In this document: one piece after another, positions 52,015 to 58,723 of the stretch
Layout of the letters: each line of letters starts with the position of its first letter
Numbering within the stretch: position 1 is the stretch's first letter
DNA from: Methanolobus bombayensis
GTDB lineage: Archaea > Halobacteriota > Methanosarcinia > Methanosarcinales > Methanosarcinaceae
Length of the DNA stretch: 58,723 nt
NCBI RefSeq assembly: GCF_017873415.1
Contig: NZ_JAGGKD010000013.1
Span: 1 to 58,723 of the forward strand
Reading direction: 5' to 3'
The notes under the pieces: generated by a model
Told to the model about the DNA's origin: nothing
Database searches by the model: none
What the model saw: the letters and a program-made list of their open reading frames with translations, nothing else
Translations under genes and position numbers: made by a program

Positions 52015-52740
52015 TTACTGAACAGCTATGACAGGGACATCGACATCATCCACATTGTCATAATTATAGAATTCAACACGGTTGTGTATGGCAACAGGTG
52101 ATACAAGTCCCTGTACATTCATCATGAATTCAGTATGGCTCTCTATTGCAGTAACACGATAACTCTCTTTTTCAATAAAGTATCTGATGCTATAGTCGGT
52201 CAGACGCTCATCACCTTTTAGCTTCAGCCCTGCTTTTTCCGCTTCCTGAAGTAAAGTCTTGTTATCCGGTAAAGCAGTGAGGATAAGATAAAAATCTGTT
52301 CTTTCCATACTAAGTTCAGTTGAATTTGCCAGAAGCAGGTTTGTCTGGGTCAACTGGTCATAACTATCCCACATTTGCTGATTCAGTTTCTGTTTATCCC
52401 ATAATCCGTTATTGTTCCTGCTGTAAGCACTTTCTTCAGCAACTATCAGATCCATGGAATCTTCCATAGATAACAGGCTTACAGACATCTCTTTGTTCTT
52501 ATAATCCACAATTCCCTTTCCTTCCATCAACATGAATGATTCGCCAAGCATTGATATATTACTGTAGATGTCAAACTGGTAAGAATCAACATCCTTTGAA
52601 GAATCAATAACCCTGCCTGCAAGCGTGTATGCATCATTTATTTCCCGGTACTCAACATAATAAAGAGCAGAAATGACTAAAATAACGGTGAAGACAAGAA
52701 TAAGAATTATCTGCCTGTCAATTCCTTTTTTATCTGACAA
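52015..52740 (-). CDS. membrane-anchored LolA-like protein
   Basis: 241 residues. A cytoplasmic N-terminus then one helix (11-28, IILILVFTVILVISALYYV), the rest extracellular. The extracellular part alternates strands as in LolA-like/DUF folds (SYQFDIYSNISMLGESFMLMEGKGIVDYKNKEMSVS), with an N-glycosylation site. TTG start with GGTGA 6 nt upstream. 46 bp downstream of the giant surface protein on the same strand; the two may work together. Confidence 0.6.
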   Translation of the reverse strand: MSDKKGIDRQIILILVFTVILVISALYYVEYREINDAYTLAGRVIDSSKDVDSYQFDIYSNISMLGESFMLMEGKGIVDYKNKEMSVSLLSMEDSMDLIVAEESAYSRNNNGLWDKQKLNQQMWDSYDQLTQTNLLLANSTELSMERTDFYLILTALPDNKTLLQEAEKAGLKLKGDERLTDYSIRYFIEKESYRVTAIESHTEFMMNVQGLVSPVAIHNRVEFYNYDNVDDVDVPVIAVQ

Positions 52741-52786
52741 ATGAAGTCACCTGCGTTTTGTAAACATGCTTTTTTCTCGATATCAA

Positions 52787-55700
52787 TTATATTATTCTAT
52801 ATTTTTTATTCAGAACAACCACCATAATAGACAGCAGTATTAGAATGCCTGCAACTGCCAACCAGACAAGATTCACAGGTGCCGATGTACTTTCAGGAAC
52901 AGTGGTTTCATACATGTCTTCGTGGACTTCTGATTCTTTCACAGAACCTTCAATATCATTCTCATCTGCATCCTGAACTGACCTGAATGCTACCAGCGGT
53001 TCTTCATCTTCTGAATCGATAATACCATCGCCATCGGTATCAGGGTTGAACGGGTCAGTTCCTATCCTGTACTCCACTATATTGAGGAGTCCGTCCCCGT
53101 CAGAGTCAAGTGGAGCATCATCTTCCGGTGTGACCTGTTTTCCTGCCAGGGCAAAACTGGAAAGATGCGATATTTTTACCCACACATGACCTTCGTAGTT
53201 CTCTCCATACATTTCCACATTGGAAGTATCTACACCTGTATTAGATAATTTTGTCCACCTGCCGGTATTTTCATTAAGATAGTACATGCACAGTGTATCC
53301 TCATCAATATCAGTTCTGTCAGAAAGGTCCCCATCCCCATTGCGGTCCAGCTCACTGAAGCGGTAATATATCGTTATCAGGGTGCCGTTGATAATATCAG
53401 TAGTTGCGTCCTCAACATTCTTACTAACTGTGATGTCAAGGTATTTTCCAATTGCATATTCATTTGATCCAAGTCCTGCACCTGATGCCAGAACGTGTGC
53501 CGAAGAACCTGTTTTTCTGATCTTCATCCATGGTTTGACACTGGTATCCAGAATCATTCCCACAGTGGAATCAGTCCTTTTTATCGAATCAGTGGAATCT
53601 ATGACAAAAATATCAGCAGGTGCCATGAATTCTATCATTACTGAATTAGTTGAAGTGGTGACACGCTGGCTCCTGAATGCATGCAGTATCCTGCAATAAT
53701 CGTACATATATGGTTGCGAGAGTACGACAACTGTCTGCGTACTGTTCCACACTCCATATCTGACAGCCATTCTGTCATAGACCGAATCTGTCATCTTTGG
53801 GAGGATATCACCATCTTCTTTCAGCACATCATAGCTTATGTTGCCAGCGGTTCCATTCACTTTTTCCGGTCTTCCAAGCAGAAGTACATAAGGTTCATGT
53901 GAATAGTTCATCAAAAATTCATCTGCAGAACGAACGGTTATGTTGGTATACCTGCTCAGAGTGTCAATAAGTTCTTCATTTTCCTCACTTTTATCATATA
54001 CAACCGTAATATTCCTGACATTCGTGAGGACAGAATCGGTGTCAAATGAATCATTGATATTATCATCGTCAGTATCCTCCATCAGTGGATTGGTTGCAAA
54101 GTCGATCTCCTGCATATCTGTGTATCCGTCGTTATCGGTATCTGCAGACAATGGATTAGTCTTCATTTCAAGTTCTTTATTATCCTTCAGACCGTCAAAG
54201 TCCGTGTCATTCAACAGCGGGCTGGTTCCCGCACCATAAACTTCTGAGCCGTCGGAAAGGCTATCATTATCTGTATCACTATTCAGTGGATTTGAATTAT
54301 AATACTTCTCAAGACTATCGAAAAGCCCGTCATCGTCGGAGTCCGGCTTGAGAAGGTTTGAATTGAATAGTACTTCTTCATAATCGGTCAGGTTGTCATT
54401 ATCAGTATCTTTTTTCAGTGGATTAGAGGACAGAGTGAACTCTTCCAGGTCACCAAGGCCTTCACCGTCTGTATCCTGGATAAGTGGATCACTTCCAAAG
54501 AATACTTCTGTACTGTCATCCAGTCCGTCTGCATCTGTATCATAATTTATCAGGCTGGTGTTAAGGGCTTTTTCTGTAAAATCATTAAGACCATCGTTAT
54601 CCGTATCGGAGTTTTGGGGATCAGAACTGCTGTTCTCATCAAGGTAGCATTCTTCATGGTCGCTCAGGCCATCAAAATCGCTGTCCTTGTAGCGAGGATC
54701 ACTGGTCACATGGATAGTGTAGGTACCCGACGAATCAGTTATGATCACAGGCCATCCGATCTGTTCATTCACATCTATGAGACTGTCCTTATCCTTATCA
54801 GCACCGGAGCTTACCCACCCTTCCCTGGCAGGATAATAGCTGGTGTCAACAATTCCTATGACTTCCCTGTCATCTTTTTCAGGAGCTTGCAGGGATGTAT
54901 TCCATGTCTGGTAGAATCTAAGTGCAAAGATGTCGGTGCTGTTAGGTGCGCTGAAGTTCAGGGTTACAGACCCGTAGGTTTCATTGCCAATGGCAGGTGT
55001 ACCGTTGTATATTTCATCATGCAACGTGGAGTTATCCAGGCTTACAAATAGCCAGCACTTTGAAGGTTTATTTGTGGAATTAGCTTTTCCTATCAGAGTA
55101 TAATCAATTACTGCTGTAATGTTGGTTTTTGGATCGGTCTTAATACTACTACCGAATCCATTCATGTCGACATTGCTGATATATGCCTTCGCTGTAAAAT
55201 TCAGGTCATCAGAGTCTGGAATGCCGTTTCCGTTAGTATCTTTGGATTTTGGGTTCAGTCCTTTGAGGAACTCATAGAAGTCGGTCAGTCCGTCATCGTC
55301 CGTATCGCTTACAAGCGGGCTTGACCAGACATGCTGTGTAAAGGTGTCTTCATAGAAATCAAATTCAATGTCCCAGCCATGATATTCTTCGAAGTCACTG
55401 AGTTTGTCATTATCGGTATCCCACACAAGCGGGTCGTAACCATTACGTAACTCAAGTCCGTCTTCAAGTCCATCACCATCTGTATCCTTATCCATGGGGA
55501 TGGTTCCATAGTCAAGTTCATATCCATCGGACAGTCCATCGTTATCAGTATCCAATCTTAAGTAGCTTGTACCATTACTCAGTTCATCAGTGTAGAGCAC
55601 ACCGTCACCGTCAGGGTCATTGGATGAAATGGCTGTCCACTCTACGAAATCATTAATATCTGCAGGTATGACATCAAAGTAGAGTGTGGATGGATCTGAA

Positions 55701-58543
55701 TCGGATGTACCTGTATTGCTTTTTTCACTACAGTGCCATCCAAACAGCCACCAGCATTTATTATAGTAAACTCTGTAATCAGTTTCCAGCCAGAACTTGA
55801 AAGGGAAATTAACAGCTGCATCAGGTTCAACCCACAGGTCAGTGGTATACTGTGTTTCTTTCTTGCGGTAATTGTTCAGATAGGTGGTCGGGCCTGCTGT
55901 AGTGGAACTACCACCTGCAAGCGTGTATGCGGAACTGTACTGGTACTGTGGACGTATGTAACTGTTCTGAAGATTTGTATATGAACCATGGGATGTTCTT
56001 GTTACGATTCCTTTGAACTCGCTCTCCATTTCGATACGGTCGCCTGCTGTCAGACCATTTTCAGTGTAATCCACCACATTCACTGAAGTATCCAGCATTT
56101 GCAGGTCTACTTCCGTTTTTACCCTCACATCAAGGAAAAGTCCGATAAACCATTCGAAGAACATCTGCGACCAGCCTTTTCCGAATATCCATCCGACTAT
56201 CAGGTCCGACAGAGCAACAAGTAATGCAATGGCCCAGCCCACCACCGGAATTGCAGCTATGGCTGCCAGAACAACTGCATAGATTATCATCAGCACAGCA
56301 TACATTGTACCTACGAATATTCCATATCCTGACCACCCTTCGCTGGACGCTATTGACCAGAATGCATAGAAGGCTATTGCACCTATGACGACCCAGCCTA
56401 TTGCAGAGAGCACACTGGATATCCTGTTAACAGCACCCATAAAACCACTACGTATCTTGGAGACAGATTCGGTCATTGCTCTCATAAGTTTCCAGCTTGT
56501 CTGACCGGCAACCGGTGCAAGCGGTTCAAGTCTTACAAAGGTGATGTAAGAGTAAACCGCAGCTCCTCCAATTATGAGGTTACATACGAAGTCAATAGCT
56601 GATATACCGAAACTGTCGATAGCATCAAGTACATCATTTCCTTCAGGGAACTCGAAATTTGTATTCATGGAACCGATTTTTGTTACAGTGGACTCACCGG
56701 TTTCCCAGGCGATAATGAGATTCATAAATATTCCAAGTGTCTCCACATCAAGATTTCTTGACTGACCCCATTTTCTGGTTTCTTCCAGCATTTCTTCAGT
56801 ATTGATACTTTCACTGGTATCCGTATCGTACCAGGTCATCTTCATGCTCTTTGTGGTAATTAGCGGCTGACTCTTAAGTCCTATATCAAAACTATTCCCT
56901 GTAATGTATGGGCCCACAGCCATTTCATCCATGGATTTGTATCTGAAATCGTCCTCGAACAAGCTTATCACAGGCAAAACCATTCCTTCGGGCATGGATG
57001 ACAACACATCAGGAGTTATTTCACCTGTTATCTTTGCAAGAGCTTCATCCTGGTGGGTGGCAGAACCTGTTTCATAATTGATGGTCACATTATAGTCATT
57101 CTGCAATTTTTCCGGCATCTGTTCAAGGGGAGTCTGGTCCCTTAAGAATGCATAGGAAAAAACGAAACCTGCTTCAAAGGTACGGTTCATATCTTCACTG
57201 TAGAATAGTCCGAAATCAGACCCATGATTCTCTTCAACATTAAAACCTGTGAGAATAAAATTCTCATGATATTGTGCAAGGGTTGTGGAAACAGATTCAT
57301 ATTCGCTTGTTTCAAGTGTGAAAGATTCCCAGTCTCCTTTTTTCTCACTATTTGCAATCAGTATGTTTCCTCCACCGTCTTTTGCAGAGACGTAAAGTCC
57401 GTTGTTAGCTTTGAGAGCTATCTGATTATTCTCAAGATCTAACAGTTCAAATCTTTCATTGGTACCGATGTCACTGCTGCCTGCGATAAGTTCATGTTCT
57501 CCAGCATCGGAAACATAGATATATTTACCGTCGGCTGATCTCAATGCTACTTCATTGTTATTGATATAAACTATCACAAACGTTTCAGCATCTGTGGCAG
57601 AAGTGCTTCCTGCAACAAGTCCGGAGTCAGTGCTGCTGATCGCAAGATATTGACCCTTGTGAGCCTTTAGAAGTACTTTTTTTGGTCTGTCTGTTTTTCC
57701 TGAGACCATCCACGTAAGTTGCGCCAGTGTAATGGTTTCCATTGCAGAGTCCTGTGGATAGAACATGCGACCATTCAAGGCAACCGTATCGCCAAAATCC
57801 TTTACAGGAGAAAGGGGAACGTAGGCTTTGCCTAATGTGGTGACGATTCCGTAATCTTCCTGTGCATCAGTGTCGGACGCTATGCCGCCAACAAGTTCAA
57901 GATCCCATAGCTGCATGTCTGTTCCTGCAGAGCTGTTCTGGATTACACTAGTTCCATTGTTCTCTGAAATAACTTCCAGACATTTTCCACTGTGTTTGGC
58001 AGTGATCTGATATACTCCGTCACTGTTCAATTCCAGTTTCCATAGCTGATGTTCATCACTGGTGTAATTTCCCAAGGTGACATTTGCCATATTCTCATTG
58101 CTGGCATTGAAAACCTCAAGACATTTGCTATTGTTGCTGGAAATGATACTATAGTATCCATCATCTTTCTGTTCAATTCTCCATAGCTGGTAGTTCTCAC
58201 CGGAATGATTTCCAGTGCTCACATTCTGCTCTTTAGCATCGGTAAACGGAGCTTTCAGGTCTTCTCCATTCTCGACAGATATAATTCTGCATTCCACAGG
58301 AATTTTTAGTTCCAGCATTGGCGTGACAGTAACATCTTCTTTTGAACTGTTGAGATCCTTCATAGTTGCCAGATCGTCGTCAGGCCAGTCCCAGCTCTGG
58401 GCAAGCAATTTCAAATGCTCCGTGTTTTCAGGTCTGATCTGGAAATTAAGATAGGTAGGCTTTCCACTTGATGAAATATTGAATTTAAAACTTTCATTTG
58501 GGTTGGTTTTTGAAAAAGGTGAAAGGTCAAGAGCATCTATCAC
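52787..58543 (-). CDS. giant cell-surface protein with type 3 repeats, 5'-truncated
   Basis: 1918 residues from the first usable start (GTG). Order: ricin-type trefoil (about 95-215, three QLW motifs), fascin-like repeats (275-415), a beta-rich region, an internal polytopic segment with several helices (about 640-800), beta-rich region (815-970), calcium-binding type 3 repeats of the DxDxDG type (975-1120 and 1260-1515), a further domain, a last repeat pair (1811-1848), and a C-terminal membrane anchor (about 1889-1911). The frame continues upstream of the GTG with another repeat (DNDNDG) to two stops at 58634-58639, so the natural N-terminus and signal peptide are missing. Confidence 0.8.
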   Translation of the reverse strand: MIDALDLSPFSKTNPNESFKFNISSSGKPTYLNFQIRPENTEHLKLLAQSWDWPDDDLATMKDLNSSKEDVTVTPMLELKIPVECRIISVENGEDLKAPFTDAKEQNVSTGNHSGENYQLWRIEQKDDGYYSIISSNNSKCLEVFNASNENMANVTLGNYTSDEHQLWKLELNSDGVYQITAKHSGKCLEVISENNGTSVIQNSSAGTDMQLWDLELVGGIASDTDAQEDYGIVTTLGKAYVPLSPVKDFGDTVALNGRMFYPQDSAMETITLAQLTWMVSGKTDRPKKVLLKAHKGQYLAISSTDSGLVAGSTSATDAETFVIVYINNNEVALRSADGKYIYVSDAGEHELIAGSSDIGTNERFELLDLENNQIALKANNGLYVSAKDGGGNILIANSEKKGDWESFTLETSEYESVSTTLAQYHENFILTGFNVEENHGSDFGLFYSEDMNRTFEAGFVFSYAFLRDQTPLEQMPEKLQNDYNVTINYETGSATHQDEALAKITGEITPDVLSSMPEGMVLPVISLFEDDFRYKSMDEMAVGPYITGNSFDIGLKSQPLITTKSMKMTWYDTDTSESINTEEMLEETRKWGQSRNLDVETLGIFMNLIIAWETGESTVTKIGSMNTNFEFPEGNDVLDAIDSFGISAIDFVCNLIIGGAAVYSYITFVRLEPLAPVAGQTSWKLMRAMTESVSKIRSGFMGAVNRISSVLSAIGWVVIGAIAFYAFWSIASSEGWSGYGIFVGTMYAVLMIIYAVVLAAIAAIPVVGWAIALLVALSDLIVGWIFGKGWSQMFFEWFIGLFLDVRVKTEVDLQMLDTSVNVVDYTENGLTAGDRIEMESEFKGIVTRTSHGSYTNLQNSYIRPQYQYSSAYTLAGGSSTTAGPTTYLNNYRKKETQYTTDLWVEPDAAVNFPFKFWLETDYRVYYNKCWWLFGWHCSEKSNTGTSDSDPSTLYFDVIPADINDFVEWTAISSNDPDGDGVLYTDELSNGTSYLRLDTDNDGLSDGYELDYGTIPMDKDTDGDGLEDGLELRNGYDPLVWDTDNDKLSDFEEYHGWDIEFDFYEDTFTQHVWSSPLVSDTDDDGLTDFYEFLKGLNPKSKDTNGNGIPDSDDLNFTAKAYISNVDMNGFGSSIKTDPKTNITAVIDYTLIGKANSTNKPSKCWLFVSLDNSTLHDEIYNGTPAIGNETYGSVTLNFSAPNSTDIFALRFYQTWNTSLQAPEKDDREVIGIVDTSYYPAREGWVSSGADKDKDSLIDVNEQIGWPVIITDSSGTYTIHVTSDPRYKDSDFDGLSDHEECYLDENSSSDPQNSDTDNDGLNDFTEKALNTSLINYDTDADGLDDSTEVFFGSDPLIQDTDGEGLGDLEEFTLSSNPLKKDTDNDNLTDYEEVLFNSNLLKPDSDDDGLFDSLEKYYNSNPLNSDTDNDSLSDGSEVYGAGTSPLLNDTDFDGLKDNKELEMKTNPLSADTDNDGYTDMQEIDFATNPLMEDTDDDNINDSFDTDSVLTNVRNITVVYDKSEENEELIDTLSRYTNITVRSADEFLMNYSHEPYVLLLGRPEKVNGTAGNISYDVLKEDGDILPKMTDSVYDRMAVRYGVWNSTQTVVVLSQPYMYDYCRILHAFRSQRVTTSTNSVMIEFMAPADIFVIDSTDSIKRTDSTVGMILDTSVKPWMKIRKTGSSAHVLASGAGLGSNEYAIGKYLDITVSKNVEDATTDIINGTLITIYYRFSELDRNGDGDLSDRTDIDEDTLCMYYLNENTGRWTKLSNTGVDTSNVEMYGENYEGHVWVKISHLSSFALAGKQVTPEDDAPLDSDGDGLLNIVEYRIGTDPFNPDTDGDGIIDSEDEEPLVAFRSVQDADENDIEGSVKESEVHEDMYETTVPESTSAPVNLVWLAVAGILILLSIMVVVLNKKYRII
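54010..55620 (-). repeat. type 3 calcium-binding repeat arrays
   Basis: Repeated units with [13 protein letters not shown] or [13 protein letters not shown] pattern (thrombospondin type 3-like), about 36 to 39 nt for the core, divided by non-repeat segments near 54730-55180. The Asp residues bind calcium and stiffen the stalk. Confidence 0.85.
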
Positions 58544-58636
58544 TCCATCATTGTCGTTGTCCAGATCCCATGCGTTTGCAAATCCATCCTCGTCTATGTC
58601 ATTAGAAGATACATTGTGGACCTCAAAATATAGTCA

Positions 58637-58723
58637 TTAACTAAACATTTCTAACTTATCGCTCATGAACTTTTCTATCCATCTTTTTGCAAAACTAAGT
58701 TTTAATGAACATTTCATGAACTC
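58637..58723 (-). other. C-terminal end of an unidentified reading frame
   Basis: 28 residues run from the window edge to TAA (58637-58639), followed at once by TGA in the same frame, then the giant-protein frame. The composition (FAKRWIEKF, basic and aromatic) is not like a secreted repeat protein; it could be the end of a transposase or of a separate gene. Too short to identify. Confidence 0.3.

Noticed and set aside
54010-55620. Direct repeats as a CRISPR array
   Set aside because: They are in frame, of uneven spacing and encode calcium-binding repeats; no cas gene is present.
53382-58454. Long plus-strand open frames opposite the giant protein
   Set aside because: They are shadows of the minus-strand repeat codons without ribosome binding sites or domain content.

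Overview
The window looks like the chromosome of a methylotrophic methanogenic archaeon of the Methanosarcinaceae (Methanolobus/Methanococcoides-like; this placement is inference). The archaeal signs are ribosomal proteins S19e, L39e, L31e and LX, aIF6, prefoldin alpha, PDCD5, FtsY, four archaellins, TATA-type promoters, GGTGA ribosome binding sites and a methyltransferase corrinoid-protein remnant. No tRNA, rRNA or CRISPR array was seen.

Layout. 1-1.1 kb: an IS200/IS605-like right end beside a truncated corrinoid protein. 1.4-5.5 kb (minus): small proteins, a dolichol-kinase-like membrane protein, a 2[4Fe-4S] ferredoxin, and an overlapping FIST sensor/histidine kinase pair. 5.8-9.1 kb: DUF1616 protein, CPBP protease, a secreted protein with a PEF-CTERM-like tail and a small LPEY membrane protein. 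9.7-15.7 kb: purA and the conserved archaeal translation/chaperone/SRP cluster. 15.8-18.6 kb (minus): trpCBA behind a TATA box and two TGTACA boxes. 18.7-25.3 kb: four archaellins in two duplicated blocks, each block facing a divergent multi-pass membrane protein.

25.4-41.3 kb is the most unusual part. An operon of a lipoprotein, two histone-deacetylase-fold proteins and a GNAT acetyltransferase is followed by a tightly packed eight-gene operon: CheF-like adaptor, V4R-domain protein, LSM-like protein, KaiC-like ATPase, roadblock-like protein, a 911-residue acidic coiled-coil scaffold with four internal repeats and a C-terminal winged helix, a second GNAT, and an all-helical protein. It is flanked by a second KaiC-like ATPase, an HTH regulator overlapping a MinD/ParA ATPase, and a RecA-like protein without a P-loop. 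No standard archaellum motor gene (arlI, arlJ) is present. I suggest this is an uncharacterised signalling or positioning module, probably tied to motility, with an acetylation/deacetylation component.

41.5-52.7 kb holds a small protein plus beta-grasp protein pair, an HTH regulator, DUF2117 protein, UPF0173 hydrolase, PocR-type histidine kinase, two sodium:solute symporters each with a small accessory protein, a GyrI-like protein, a methyltransferase and an anchored LolA-like protein. Two structured intergenic segments (44371-44439 and 50541-50680) look like unannotated RNAs. 52.8-58.6 kb (minus) is a very large cell-surface protein (ricin and fascin-like folds, an internal polytopic segment, many calcium-binding type 3 repeats, C-terminal anchor) whose true N-terminus is missing: two in-frame stops separate it from the end of another reading frame at the window edge.
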